64,000 bases of DNA from Lichenicola sp964236105 (GCA_964236105.1 CAXSBC010000001.1:62001-126000), one strand, 5' to 3'; shown: positions 35,292 through 44,580, numbered from the stretch's first letter. The notes: generated by a model not told the origin, from the letters alone. Made by a program: numbers and translations.

Positions 35292-36011
35292 ATGGAACAG
35301 CTCCCCCATATCCTGATCGTCGACGACGATCGCGAGATACGCGACCTCCTCGCCCGTTTCCTCGAGCGCAACCGCTTCCGCGTCACCGCGGCGCGCGACG
35401 GTCGCGAGGCGCGGCGCGCCTGGGCCAACGGCCACTACCAGCTCGTCGTGCTCGACCTGATGCTGCCGGGCGAGAGCGGCCTCGACCTCGCGCGCTGGAT
35501 GCGCAGCCAGGGCAACGTGCCGATCATCATGCTCACCGCGATGGGCGACGAGACCGATCGGATCATCGGCCTGGAGCTCGGCGCGGACGACTACCTGCCC
35601 AAGCCGTTCAACCCGCGCGAGCTGATGGCCCGCATGCGCGCGGTCATGCGGCGCACCGCCGAGCGCGACGAGCGCAAGCCGGACGCCGAGAGCCGCGTGC
35701 TGCGCTTCGCCGGCTGGACGCTGGAGCCGCTGCGACGCCGCCTGCTGAACCCCGACGGCGCCGAGGTGCCGCTGACTGGCGGCGAGTACGAGCTGCTGGT
35801 GGCGCTGCTCGACCGCGCCAATCGCGTGCTGACCCGCGACATGCTGCTCGACCTGCTGCGCGGCCGGCAGGCCGGGCCGTTCGACCGCGCCATCGACGTC
35901 GCCATCTCGCGGCTCCGGCGCAAGCTCGAGGATGACGGCCGCAACGCGCAGGTGATCAAGACGGTGCGCGGCGGCGGCTACGTGCTCGCAGCCGACGTCG
36001 AGCGGGTCTGA
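35292..36011 (+). CDS. OmpR/PhoB-family response regulator
   Basis: This 239-residue protein has a receiver domain with the phosphoacceptor Asp55 (LVVLDLMLPGESGLDLARWM), the acidic pair in LIVDDD near residue 11 and the lysine of YLPKPFNPRELMARMR. A winged-helix DNA-binding domain follows, with PLTGGEYELLVALLDRANRV and the C-terminal VKTVRGGGYVL-like VIKTVRGGGYVLAADVE. It is paired with the histidine kinase 23 bases downstream. The order and sequence are OmpR-like; the signal and regulon are unknown. Confidence 0.96.
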   Translation: MEQLPHILIVDDDREIRDLLARFLERNRFRVTAARDGREARRAWANGHYQLVVLDLMLPGESGLDLARWMRSQGNVPIIMLTAMGDETDRIIGLELGADDYLPKPFNPRELMARMRAVMRRTAERDERKPDAESRVLRFAGWTLEPLRRRLLNPDGAEVPLTGGEYELLVALLDRANRVLTRDMLLDLLRGRQAGPFDRAIDVAISRLRRKLEDDGRNAQVIKTVRGGGYVLAADVERV

Positions 36012-36034
36012 CGGCGCCTCGCATCATCGTCGCC

Positions 36035-37510
36035 ATGCGTCTCCGCCGCCTGTCCCTGGTGCCGCGCAGCCTCGCGGCCCGCACCGCCCTCGTCCTGCTG
36101 GCCGGGCTGGTCGTGGTGCAGGCGGTGGGGCTGGCGATCCACGCGCTCGACCGCATCGACTTCGCGCGCCTGAACAACGAGCGCGATGCCGGCGCCCAGG
36201 TCGCGGGCATCTACCGCACCATCGCCGATGCCGACCCGCCGACCCGCGACGCGGAGCTTCGCCGGCTGCACCTGCCGACCGGCTTCCGGGCGTTCCTGAC
36301 CAGCATTCCGGTGCTGGGGCCGCTGCAGCCGACGCCTGACCCGATCCAGCGCATGCTGCGCCATCATCTGCAGACGATGCCCGTCCCGTCGCGGCTGCAG
36401 CCGACGCAGATCATCATCGCCAACAATGTCCGCATGAACGCGCTGCCGGGCCCGTACGGCATCGACCGGGACGGCGTGCCCGCCGGCGGGCCGGACGGTA
36501 CCGGGCTGCCCTGGCGGGAACCGCAGGGCGGCAGACCCGGCGGGCCGTTCGCGGGCGGCCGACGCTACGCGATCGCCATGCAGCTTCCCGACGACGCGCG
36601 CTGGCTGACCGTGCGGTTCGTGATGCCGTTCGCCGATCCGTTCCTGTCGCCGACGCTGCCGATCGCGTTCCTGGTGATGACGATCCTGGCCGGGCTGCTG
36701 AGCGTCTGGGCGGTGCGGCGGCTGACGGCGCCGCTGCGCACGCTGGCCGTGGCGGCGGAGAAGCTGGGGCGCGACGTCAATGCCGATCCGCTGCCGGAGA
36801 ACGGCCCGACCGAGGTCGCCACCGCCGCGATCGCCTTCAACACCATGGCCAGCCGGATCCGCCGCTTCGTCACCGACCGCACCCTGCTGCTGACCGCGAT
36901 CGGCCACGACCTGCGCACGCCGATCACCCGGCTCAAGCTGCGCTCGGAGTTCATCGAGGACGAGGAGCTGCAGGCCAAGTTCCTGGCCGACCTCGACGAG
37001 CTCGAGGCGATGGTGTCGGCCACCCTCGCCTTCGGCCGCGACAGCGCCAACCGCGAGCCGATGGTGCCGCTCGACCTGAAGGCGCTGCTCGCCACCATCC
37101 TGGACGACGCGGTCGATGGCCGCCCGGGGCTGGCGGATCTGGTCGGCTTCGCCAGCCCGCCGCCCGCGGTGACCATCCAGGCCCGGTCGCTCGCCCTGAA
37201 GCGCGCGCTGGCCAACCTGGTGGGCAATGCCATCGCCTATGGCGGCGGCGTGCAGGTGACGCTGCATCCGCCGGAGGACGGCCATGTGGTGGTGCTGATC
37301 GAGGATGAAGGCCCCGGCATCGCGCGCGAGGCGCTGGACCGCGTGTTCGAGCCGTTCGTGCGCATCGAGACCAGCCGCAACCGGGAAACCGGCGGCACCG
37401 GGCTCGGCCTGTCGATCGCCCGCAACATCGTCCGCGGCCAGGGCGGCGACATCACCCTGTCCAATCGCGCGTTGCAGGGTCTGCGCGCGACGGTGACGCT
37501 GGTCGCCTGA
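36035..37510 (+). CDS. EnvZ-like sensor histidine kinase
   Basis: This 491-residue membrane kinase has two transmembrane segments (about residues 18-38 and 208-228), which enclose a periplasmic domain of about 170 residues with a Gly/Pro-rich loop. A HAMP domain (VRRLTAPLRTLAVAAEKLGR) and a dimerisation domain follow; the phosphoacceptor is His291 in LLTAIGHDLRTPITRLKLRS. The ATPase has the N box NLVGNAIAYG, the G1 box IEDEGPGI and the G2 box GGTGLGLSI. It is the cognate partner of the upstream OmpR-type regulator. Confidence 0.95.
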   Translation: MRLRRLSLVPRSLAARTALVLLAGLVVVQAVGLAIHALDRIDFARLNNERDAGAQVAGIYRTIADADPPTRDAELRRLHLPTGFRAFLTSIPVLGPLQPTPDPIQRMLRHHLQTMPVPSRLQPTQIIIANNVRMNALPGPYGIDRDGVPAGGPDGTGLPWREPQGGRPGGPFAGGRRYAIAMQLPDDARWLTVRFVMPFADPFLSPTLPIAFLVMTILAGLLSVWAVRRLTAPLRTLAVAAEKLGRDVNADPLPENGPTEVATAAIAFNTMASRIRRFVTDRTLLLTAIGHDLRTPITRLKLRSEFIEDEELQAKFLADLDELEAMVSATLAFGRDSANREPMVPLDLKALLATILDDAVDGRPGLADLVGFASPPPAVTIQARSLALKRALANLVGNAIAYGGGVQVTLHPPEDGHVVVLIEDEGPGIAREALDRVFEPFVRIETSRNRETGGTGLGLSIARNIVRGQGGDITLSNRALQGLRATVTLVA

Positions 37511-37605
37511 CCCGCCGACCCAGAGACGCCACGCCAACTGGCCTCTTTTCCTGCAGGCTGCGAGCCGCTACGCCCGCACCCGTCGCTTCGTTGGATCAAT
37601 GCGCC

Positions 37606-38181
37606 ATGCTGAACCGCCTCTACGCGCGCATCCTGTCGCTGGCCGCGACGCCCGCCGCCCCCGTCTGGCTGGCGGCGATCGCGGTGGCCGAGGGCAGCTT
37701 CTTTCCGGTGCCGCCCGACCTGCTGCTGATCCCGATGGTGCTGGCCCGACGGGATCGGGCCTGGATCCTGGCCGGGATCTGCACCGTCGCCAGCCTGTGC
37801 GGCGGAGCGATCGGCTGGCTGCTCGGTGCCGAGCTGATCGATCTGGCGATGCGCCTGATCCATCTCTATCACGGCGAGCACGCGCTCGAGGTCTACCGCG
37901 CCCGGTTCGCCCAGTACGGCTTCAGCGTCATCCTGCTGAAGGGCCTGACGCCGATCCCCTACAAGATCGTCTCGATCGCCGCCGGGGCCGCCCATTACAG
38001 CCTCGTGCTGTTCCTGCTCGCGAGCCTGATCACCCGGGGCGGCCGGTTCTTCCTGGTGGCAGCGCTGCTGCGGCGGTTCGGGCCGGCGGCGCAGAGCTTC
38101 ATCGAGCGCCGCCTGACCATCCTGGCCCTGGCCGCGGCCATCCTGATCGTCGGCGGGGTGGTGGTGGCGCTGCGGGTCTGA
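37606..38181 (+). CDS. YqaA/DedA-type (VTT domain) membrane protein
   Basis: This 191-residue protein has about four to five hydrophobic segments and matches the YqaA branch of the DedA/VTT family. Family marks are AIAVAEGSFFPVPPDLLLIP and the conserved FSVILLKGLTPIPYKIVSIA followed by AGAAHYS. DedA proteins are linked to lipid scrambling or flipping and membrane homeostasis. The ATG at 37606 is preferred to the upstream TTG. It stands alone between the sensor kinase and the LysR gene. Confidence 0.88.
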   Translation: MLNRLYARILSLAATPAAPVWLAAIAVAEGSFFPVPPDLLLIPMVLARRDRAWILAGICTVASLCGGAIGWLLGAELIDLAMRLIHLYHGEHALEVYRARFAQYGFSVILLKGLTPIPYKIVSIAAGAAHYSLVLFLLASLITRGGRFFLVAALLRRFGPAAQSFIERRLTILALAAAILIVGGVVVALRV

Positions 38182-38251
38182 CCCGGCCCCGGGGAAGCGC
38201 GACCGCCTGACACGGGCGGGCAGCAGGCCGCTGGCTTCGACATCGTCCAGG

Positions 38252-39169
38252 TCATCCTGCCCGCAGGCGACCGCAATCCAGCATGCGTTGCCTGAGCCGG
38301 GGCGTCAGGAAATCGAGGCATGTGCGCAGCTTGAGCGGCAGCCCGGGCTGGCCGGCATGGACAAGCTGGACCGGCCATGGCGGCGGCTCGAAGGCTTCAA
38401 GCACGGTGACCAGCCGCCCGTGCCGGCACGCCTCCTCGACCTGATAGAACTGCACCTGGGTCAGGCCGAAGGACGACGCGGCCGCGTCGACCGCCGCCTC
38501 GGCCGTGCTGACCGACAGCCGCGACCGGACGGGCAGCAGGACCTGCGACCGGCCTGAACCGAAGCACCAGGCGTCCGACGAGGCCAGCCCCTCGAACGCG
38601 ATGCAGTCATGGTCGCGCAGCGCGTCCGGAGTCTCGGGCCGTCCGCGACGAGCCAGATAGTCGGGACTGGCACAGACCACGCGCCGCATCGTGCCCAGCC
38701 GGATGGCGACCAGCGCGCTCGCCGGCAGCTCCGCAAGGCGGACCGCAAGGTCGACATGATCCTCCATGAGGTGGAGCAGACGGTCGGCCAGGACGAGACG
38801 GACCTTGATTTCCGGGTAGAGCCGCAGGAACTCCGTCATCACGGGCAGCACGTGCAGGCGACCGAAGGCGACGGGCGCGGTGATGACCAGTTCGCCCCGC
38901 GGGGCGCTGTACTCGCCCGCTGCGGCGCGCTCGGCCTCCCCCACCTCCTCGAGAATGCGTCGGCACCTTTCCGCGTAGGCAACGCCTGCGTCGGTCAGCG
39001 ACAGCTGCCGGGTCGAGCGGTTGAGCAGGCGCGCGTTCAGGCGGCTCTCGAGCTCGACGATCCTGCGGCTCACGGTGGTGAGCGGGATGCCGAGGCGGCG
39101 GCCGGCCGCCGACAGGCTGCCCGCCTCGACCACATCCAGCAGAAGCGACATCGCATCAAGCCGGTCCAT
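38252..39169 (-). CDS. LysR-family transcriptional regulator
   Basis: This 305-residue protein has the LysR layout: an N-terminal winged helix (residues 1-60) with LLDVVEAGSLSAAGRRLGIP followed by LTTVSRRIVELESRLNARLL, and a two-lobed effector domain with RGELVITAPVAFGRLHVLPV and LVLADRLLHLMEDHVDLAVR. The ATG at 39169 is chosen since GGAAG lies upstream at good spacing; 39175 is too close to it. It is divergent from an alpha/beta hydrolase gene and an inverted repeat lies 23 bases upstream, so it probably controls that gene and itself. Confidence 0.93.
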   Translation of the reverse strand: MDRLDAMSLLLDVVEAGSLSAAGRRLGIPLTTVSRRIVELESRLNARLLNRSTRQLSLTDAGVAYAERCRRILEEVGEAERAAAGEYSAPRGELVITAPVAFGRLHVLPVMTEFLRLYPEIKVRLVLADRLLHLMEDHVDLAVRLAELPASALVAIRLGTMRRVVCASPDYLARRGRPETPDALRDHDCIAFEGLASSDAWCFGSGRSQVLLPVRSRLSVSTAEAAVDAAASSFGLTQVQFYQVEEACRHGRLVTVLEAFEPPPWPVQLVHAGQPGLPLKLRTCLDFLTPRLRQRMLDCGRLRAG

Positions 39170-39191
39170 GCCCATTCTTCCGGAAAACGGG

Positions 39192-39241
39192 ATGGTCCCT
39201 CCCGTATTCGATGCATACCGAGACGCTTCGGGAGGATCCAT
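39192..39241. promoter_or_regulatory. Inverted repeat between LysR gene and hydrolase
   Basis: ATGGTCCCTCCCG (39192-39204) and CGGGAGGATCCAT (39229-39241) are complementary at 11 of 13 positions, with 24 bases between. The position in the divergent promoter suggests an operator for the adjacent LysR protein, although its spacing is longer than a single T-N11-A site. Confidence 0.4.
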
Positions 39242-39384
39242 CGTCAATCCCGCCTGGCCGTCCGTCCGGTGACTGCCGATGGCGGCGCCGACCAGCCCCG
39301 GCGCCTGCCGGCCAGGCGCGGCCGCGCGGCGCCCGCCGCTCCGCCGCCCGATGGCCCATCTTCCCAGGCACAAGGAACCACGCC

Positions 39385-40272
39385 GTGACCCAGACCGACG
39401 CGACCATCCGGCCCGTCCACCACAGGACCATCGCCGTCCATGGCCTCGACATCTTCTTTCGGGAGGCCGGTCCGGCAGACGCGCCGGTGATCGTGCTGCT
39501 GCACGGCTTCCCGAGCTCGTCGCACATGTTCCGCCACCTCATCCCGGCGCTGGCCGACCGCTACCGCGTGATCGCCCCCGACCTGCCCGGGTTCGGCTTC
39601 AGCGCCATGCCGTCGCGCGAACGCCATGCGTACGGCTTCGCGAGCTTCGCCGATGTGGTTGACGGCCTGCTCGAGCAGCTCGGCGCCGCCCGCTATGCGC
39701 TCTATGTCATGGATTACGGCGCGCCCACCGGCTTCCGGCTGGCGCTGAAGCATCCCGAGCGGGTCACTGCCCTGATCACGCAGAACGGCAACGCCTACGA
39801 GGACGGCCTGTCGCCGTTCTGGGATCCGGTCCGGGCGTACTGGACGGACGGCTCGTCCGCCGCGCGGGATGCGCTCCGGGGCATCGTCACGCTGGATGCG
39901 ACCAGAAACCAGTATCTCGACGGCGTGTCGGACGCCTCGCGGGTCGATCCGGCGACCTGGACCCTCGACCAGTCGCTGCTCGACCGGCCGGGCAACGCCG
40001 AGATCCAGCTCGATCTGTTATACGACTACCGGACCAACGTCGCCCTCTACGGGGCGTTCCAGGAGTTCTTCCGCACGCACCGGCCGCCGACGCTGATCGC
40101 CTGGGGTGCGAACGACGCGATCTTCCCGCCTGCAGGCGCGCATGCCTTCCTGCGCGATCTTCCGGATGCCGAGCTGCACCTGCTGGATAGTGGCCATTTC
40201 GCGCTCGAGGACAGGTTCGGCGAGATCGTGACACTGATCCGCGACTTCCTGGGACGCGTGACGGCAGCCTGA
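39385..40272 (+). CDS. Alpha/beta hydrolase, epoxide hydrolase/dehalogenase-like
   Basis: This 295-residue protein is an alpha/beta hydrolase. The oxyanion-hole motif is LLHGFPSSSHMFRHL, the nucleophile elbow region is ALYVMDYGAPTGFRLAL with Asp as the likely nucleophile (VMDYGAP), and the catalytic His is in LLDSGHFALEDRFGEI. An Asp nucleophile points to the haloalkane dehalogenase/epoxide hydrolase branch. WGANDAIFPPAGAHAF carries the third triad residue. The start is a GTG at 39385 with AAGGAA upstream. It is divergent from the LysR gene. Confidence 0.88.
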   Translation: MTQTDATIRPVHHRTIAVHGLDIFFREAGPADAPVIVLLHGFPSSSHMFRHLIPALADRYRVIAPDLPGFGFSAMPSRERHAYGFASFADVVDGLLEQLGAARYALYVMDYGAPTGFRLALKHPERVTALITQNGNAYEDGLSPFWDPVRAYWTDGSSAARDALRGIVTLDATRNQYLDGVSDASRVDPATWTLDQSLLDRPGNAEIQLDLLYDYRTNVALYGAFQEFFRTHRPPTLIAWGANDAIFPPAGAHAFLRDLPDAELHLLDSGHFALEDRFGEIVTLIRDFLGRVTAA

Positions 40273-40416
40273 AACGGGGCGCCTCGCGGGTTGCGGACGC
40301 CTGCCGGGCACGGCCGGACACGGATCCGGTCCGCCGCCCGGCCATCGCGGCATCCGCCAGACCCTGAACGGCCGAGCCAGCCCGGCGTCGAGGCGTTCCC
40401 GACCGGGGCGGGCCTG

Positions 40417-40818
40417 TCAGCTGGGCTTGCCGGGCCCCCGCTCGCTGCTGTGCACCATGCCCATATGCACGGTGAGCGCGCGCACCACCTTCTCGATGTC
40501 GTTCGGCGGCAGCACGAAGCCGACCGGTCCGAAGGCCGGGTGCTGGAAGGCGATGATCGAGCCCTCGGTCAGCGCTTCCGGCTGCACCGCCCACTGCGTC
40601 TTGTAGATCGGCGTGAAGGAGGCCCCTTCCATCGACGGCACCGGGCGCTTGTCGAGCATGGCCGCGCGGGCCTGGCCGAGCGAGGCGATGAGCTGGCTGA
40701 TCTGGTCCAGCGTCAGGGACAGCTCGCCCTCGAGGCCGCTCTCCGGCAGCAGCGCGAGCGTCGCCTGCTGACGATCGTCGGAGACCGTCACCTGCATCCG
40801 GGCCGAACGTCTGCTCAT
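40417..40818 (-). CDS. Hypothetical protein of 133 residues
   Basis: I do not recognise this protein. It has no signal peptide or membrane segment. It shows a regular pattern: a basic N-terminus, then MQVTVSDDRQQATLALLPES, a helix LDQISQLIASLGQARAAML, and FQHPAFGPVGFVLPPNDIEK, followed by VVRALTVHMGM. The balanced composition and codon use say it is real. The ATG at 40818 has GGGAGA upstream. It lies between the hydrolase (convergent) and ispE, 69 bases downstream of the latter on the same strand. Confidence 0.7.
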   Translation of the reverse strand: MSRRSARMQVTVSDDRQQATLALLPESGLEGELSLTLDQISQLIASLGQARAAMLDKRPVPSMEGASFTPIYKTQWAVQPEALTEGSIIAFQHPAFGPVGFVLPPNDIEKVVRALTVHMGMVHSSERGPGKPS

Positions 40819-40887
40819 CTGTTTCTCCCGCCAAGGCACCGGTCCCACCCTACAGGACTGCCGGCAGCTCTGACCATGAAGGCTTTG

Positions 40888-41799
40888 TCAGCCGCCCGGG
40901 CCGTCCGACCGCAGCAGGGCGCCGCCCCAGCTCCACCAGCCGGGCCGGGCCAGCGTCCGCGCCGCGTCATCGGCGTCACTCCAAGTCGCGAACAGGCCGA
41001 AGCAGGTGGCGCCGGAGCCGCTCATGCGCGCCAGCAGGCAGCCCGGCCGCGTCGCGATCGCCTCCAGCACGTCGGCGATCGGCGGGCAGAGCGCGATCGC
41101 CGCCGGCTGCAGGTCGTTGGCCAGGTGCCGCAGATCCGCCGCCATCGCGCCCGCGTCCGGCCAGGCGGGGGGCAGCGCGGCCGGCTGCCGGACGCCCGGC
41201 AGCCGCGTGCGGAACACCGCGGGCGTGGATACGGCGAGGCCGCAATTGACCAGCACGATGAAGCAGTCGGGCAGCGACGGCGCCGGCGTCAGCACCTCGC
41301 CCACGCCGCCCATGCGCGCCGGACGCTGCGACAGGCAGACCGGCACGTCGGCGCCGAGGGCTGCCGCGAGGGTCGCGAGTTGGGCGTCATCCGGCACCGT
41401 CCCCCAGAGCCGGCACAGCAGCCGCAGCGTCGCCGCCGCATCGGCCGAGCCGCCGCCGATGCCGGACGCGACCGGCAGGCTCTTGCGCAGGCGCAGCGAC
41501 GCGCCCGCCGGCTCGCCAAGCTCGGCCCGCAGCAGCCGGGCCGCGCGCAGCACCAGGTTGTCGTCGGGCGGAGCGTCGTCGGCCGGGCCGGCGCGCAGCG
41601 CGTCCGCGAACGGGCCCTCCAGCACGAACGGGAACCCGGCCTCCCCGAGCGGCCCGGCCGACAGCAGGTCGTGCGCGCCGGCGAACACGGCCAGGCTGTC
41701 GAGCAGGTGATAGCCGTCGTCGCGACGGCCGACCACATGCAGATAGAGGTTGATCTTGGCGTGCGCCCGCTCGGTCAGCGGCTGCGCCGGCTCCGTCAT
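40888..41799 (-). CDS. ispE: 4-diphosphocytidyl-2-C-methyl-D-erythritol kinase
   Basis: This 303-residue GHMP kinase phosphorylates CDP-methylerythritol in the non-mevalonate isoprenoid pathway. It starts AHAKINLYLHVVGRRDDGYH followed by LLDSL, the family opening with the catalytic lysine region. The ATP-binding loop is PVASGIGGGSADAAATLRLL, and the C-terminal GHMP motif is RMSGSGATCFGLF. The length is slightly above E. coli IspE (283). It begins 8 bases after the TPR gene, so they are cotranscribed. Confidence 0.95.
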   Translation of the reverse strand: MTEPAQPLTERAHAKINLYLHVVGRRDDGYHLLDSLAVFAGAHDLLSAGPLGEAGFPFVLEGPFADALRAGPADDAPPDDNLVLRAARLLRAELGEPAGASLRLRKSLPVASGIGGGSADAAATLRLLCRLWGTVPDDAQLATLAAALGADVPVCLSQRPARMGGVGEVLTPAPSLPDCFIVLVNCGLAVSTPAVFRTRLPGVRQPAALPPAWPDAGAMAADLRHLANDLQPAAIALCPPIADVLEAIATRPGCLLARMSGSGATCFGLFATWSDADDAARTLARPGWWSWGGALLRSDGPGG

Positions 41800-41807
41800 G
41801 GACGGCG

Positions 41808-43547
41808 TCAGCGCGGATCTGCAGCGGCGTCGGGACGGGGCCCTTCGGGGAACGGCGACGCGGCGACCCCGGCCTGGCGGAGCGACTCGCGAATGTGGGC
41901 GGCATCCTCCGGCTCGGGCTTGAGCACCAGCGCCCAGCGCCACTGGTCCTCCGCCTCCACCCGCCTGCCGGCCGCCCAGTAGGCGGCGCCGAGATGGTAG
42001 TTCACCGTCGGGTCTTCCGGCATCTGCTCGGCCGCGCGCTCCAGCATCCGCACCGCGCCGGGCACCTCGTCCTGGCGCAGCATCACCCAGCCCAGGCTGT
42101 CGCGGATCGAGCCGTCATCGGGCTTGCCGTCCAGGGCGCGCTGGATCAGCAGCCGCGCCTTGCCGAGATCCTGGTGGCGCTCGACCAGGCTGTAGCCGAG
42201 ATAGTTCAGCACGAAGGGCTGGGCCGGCGACAGGGCCAGCGCATGCTCCAGATCGGCCTGCGCCTGCGGCCACTGGTTCTGCCGGTCGAGCGCCACGGCG
42301 CGCGAGAACAGCAGCTGCCAGTCGTTGCCGGCGAGCGGTGCGCCGGACAGGCGCTGCCGGTCGGCGACCGCCTTGTCGTAGGCCTCCACCGCCGGGCCGT
42401 AGAGCTTGAGGTCGGACAGCACGTCGCCCAGCGACTGCGCCGGCTCCGGACGCTGCGGATAGGCCTGTGCCAGCGCCTCCAGACGGCGCCGCGCCTCGTC
42501 CCGCCGTCCGGCCGACGCCAGCAGCGTCGCCGTCCGCAACCGGACCAGCGGCGCCAGCGGGTCGGCGGCGTCGACATCGGCCAGCGCCGCGATCGCCGCA
42601 TCCGGGTGGTCCGGCGCAAGCTGCTCGGCCCGCATCAGCTTCGCCGTCGTGAGGTCGGGCTGCATGTCGAGCGCGAAGCGCAGCATGAAGGCGACCGCCT
42701 CCTTGGCCGCCGCATCCTGCTGCTGCAGCATCGAGGCGATCGCCAGATAGGCGTGCGCCAGCCCCTGCCGCGGATCGGTCACCACGGGCCGCGCCAGCGA
42801 GGCGGACAGCCCGGGCTCCGCCAGTCCGAGCACGCCGATCTGCTGCACCAGCTCGTGCATCATCGCCTGCGCCTCGGGCGCGTGGCCGTTGCGGCTCAGG
42901 AAGGAGCCCAGCACCTGCGCCGCCGCCAGGCTGGTGCCGCCGAACATCGCCTGGGTGGTGCGGTAGAGGCTGGAGGCGACATCGGTGCGGCCGGCGAGCT
43001 CGGCGATGGTTCCGGCCTGCAGCGCGCAGGCGCCGGCGAGCGGGCCGCTGCCGCCGACCGCCGCCAGGGTATGCAGTGCCAGATCGGTCTGGCCCGCCCC
43101 CTGCTGCGCCCAGGACAGCAGCAGCGGCCTGATCACGTCGTTCAGCGGCGAGGCGGGCAGCGCCGCATAGCCGCGCGCAGCCTCGGCCCAGCTGCCGCGC
43201 AGCGCCGCCGCGTTGGCCAGCACCAGCTCCTGCAGCAGGCCGGGCTCCACGTGCGGCGCGAGCACCGCGGCCTGGCTGCGTCCGGCCAGGGTCGAGAACA
43301 CGAAGGCCGGCTGCAGCAGCGCCGCCTCGCCCGGATCGTGCGCCAGCGCGTCGAGCAGGCGATCCGCGGCGACGCCGCTGTCGCCGAGATGCCCGGCGAC
43401 CGTGCCGGCGAGGTAGGCGCCGAGCGCCTGCTCCGGCTTCTGCGCGGCGATGCCGGTGGCCAGGGCCGCCGCCGCGGCCGGCATCGCGACCGGCAGAAGC
43501 AGCGGCAGCGCGATCAGGCCGGTGCGCAGGGCGAGCGGGAGTTGCAT
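41808..43547 (-). CDS. Secreted tetratricopeptide repeat protein
   Basis: This 579-residue protein has a signal peptide (about residues 1-27, ending AAAAA) and many Ala-rich TPR-like helical pairs. The clearest repeats are in the C-terminal third, for example NYLGYSLVERHQDLGKARLL and DSLGWVMLRQDEVPGAVRML, then NYHLGAAYWAAGRRVEAEDQ. TPR proteins of this type, upstream of ispE, are common in alphaproteobacteria; the function is not established and is probably an envelope scaffold. It is divergent from the uracil-DNA glycosylase gene. Confidence 0.85.
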   Translation of the reverse strand: MQLPLALRTGLIALPLLLPVAMPAAAAALATGIAAQKPEQALGAYLAGTVAGHLGDSGVAADRLLDALAHDPGEAALLQPAFVFSTLAGRSQAAVLAPHVEPGLLQELVLANAAALRGSWAEAARGYAALPASPLNDVIRPLLLSWAQQGAGQTDLALHTLAAVGGSGPLAGACALQAGTIAELAGRTDVASSLYRTTQAMFGGTSLAAAQVLGSFLSRNGHAPEAQAMMHELVQQIGVLGLAEPGLSASLARPVVTDPRQGLAHAYLAIASMLQQQDAAAKEAVAFMLRFALDMQPDLTTAKLMRAEQLAPDHPDAAIAALADVDAADPLAPLVRLRTATLLASAGRRDEARRRLEALAQAYPQRPEPAQSLGDVLSDLKLYGPAVEAYDKAVADRQRLSGAPLAGNDWQLLFSRAVALDRQNQWPQAQADLEHALALSPAQPFVLNYLGYSLVERHQDLGKARLLIQRALDGKPDDGSIRDSLGWVMLRQDEVPGAVRMLERAAEQMPEDPTVNYHLGAAYWAAGRRVEAEDQWRWALVLKPEPEDAAHIRESLRQAGVAASPFPEGPRPDAAADPR

Positions 43548-43643
43548 ATGCTCAAGCTAGCGCGCAGGGGGTTCGGCGCCAACCGCGTCCGCGCCGCCGT
43601 CCGGGATCCGGGCGCGGGAGGAACGTCGATCGGGAGTTCGGGC

Positions 43644-44471
43644 TTGGACGCGCTGGCACTGCTGAGGCTGCAGATCGAGTGGGGCGCGGATGAGGCGCTG
43701 GAGCTGGAGCCGGTCGACCGGCTGCGCCCGCCCGCCGCACCCCGCCCGGCAAGCACCGTCGTCCCGGCGCCACCGCCACCGCCGAGGCCGCCCGTCGGAA
43801 CGTCTCCACCCGCAGCCGGGACGGCGCCGCCGCCGGCCGAACGCGGGCAGGCCGCCGCCGCGCGTGCCGCCGCCGCCGCCGCCCACAGCCTGCCGGCGCT
43901 GCGCGAGGCGATCGCCGCGTTCGACGGCTGCAGCCTGCGCGACACCGCGACGCATCTGGTGTTCGCGCAAGGCGACCCCGCCTCCGGCGTGATGATCGTC
44001 GGCGAGGTGCCCGATGCCGAGGAGGATCGCGCCGGCCATCCGTTCGCCGGCCAGTCCGGGCTGCTGCTCGACCGGATGCTGGAAAGCATCGGCCTGGATC
44101 GCCAGCACCTGCTGCTGACGCCGCTGATCCCCTGGCGGCCGCCCGGCGACAGCAAGCCGAGCGAGTTCCACCTGTCGGCCTGCCTGCCCTTCCTCGAGCG
44201 GCTGCTGGTGCTGGCGCAGCCCCGGCATGTGCTGCTGATGGGCACCCGGCCGGCCAAGCTGCTGGCCAACGCGCAGATCCGCGCTCACGCCGGCTGGCAG
44301 CGCCTGACGGTGCCGGGCCTCGATCCGGATGCGCGCGCGCTGGCGATGCGCCATCCGGCCTATCTGCTCAGCCACCTGCCCGCCCGTCGCGACGCCTGGA
44401 TCGACCTGCTGCGGCTCCGCACCGCCCTCGACGGCGCCGAAACCCCCCGTGACAGGATCACGGACGCGTGA
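43644..44471 (+). CDS. Uracil-DNA glycosylase, family 4-like
   Basis: This 275-residue protein resembles family-4 uracil-DNA glycosylases, which remove uracil from DNA. The order is a Pro/Ala-rich linker (about 35-80), FDGCSLRDTATHLVFAQGDP, motif A MIVGEVPDAEEDRAGHPFAG followed by QSGLLLDRML, and LTPLIPWRPPGDSKPSEFHL. The C-terminal motif is RHPAYLLSHLPARRDAWIDL. Motif A has PDAEED where family-4 enzymes usually have PGAEED. The TTG at 43644 is chosen because GGGAG is correctly spaced and the protein then starts DALALLRLQIEWGADEAL; an ATG at 43548 would leave no room for the divergent promoter. Confidence 0.85.
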   Translation: MDALALLRLQIEWGADEALELEPVDRLRPPAAPRPASTVVPAPPPPPRPPVGTSPPAAGTAPPPAERGQAAAARAAAAAAHSLPALREAIAAFDGCSLRDTATHLVFAQGDPASGVMIVGEVPDAEEDRAGHPFAGQSGLLLDRMLESIGLDRQHLLLTPLIPWRPPGDSKPSEFHLSACLPFLERLLVLAQPRHVLLMGTRPAKLLANAQIRAHAGWQRLTVPGLDPDARALAMRHPAYLLSHLPARRDAWIDLLRLRTALDGAETPRDRITDA

Positions 44472-44477
44472 GCGGTT

Positions 44478-44493
44478 TGGCGGGGAACCGCCA
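44478..44493 (+). terminator. Short hairpin after the glycosylase gene
   Basis: TGGCGG and CCGCCA pair across a GGAA loop, starting 6 bases after the stop. No T-run follows, so it is only a weak terminator candidate. Confidence 0.35.
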
Positions 44494-44580
44494 CTCCTGC
44501 CACCTCGGAGCCGCCTTGCGTAACAATAATGAGACTCCGTTGTTGCGCCCCAGGCCGGCGCGCCCTAGAGCCGCCCGGCC

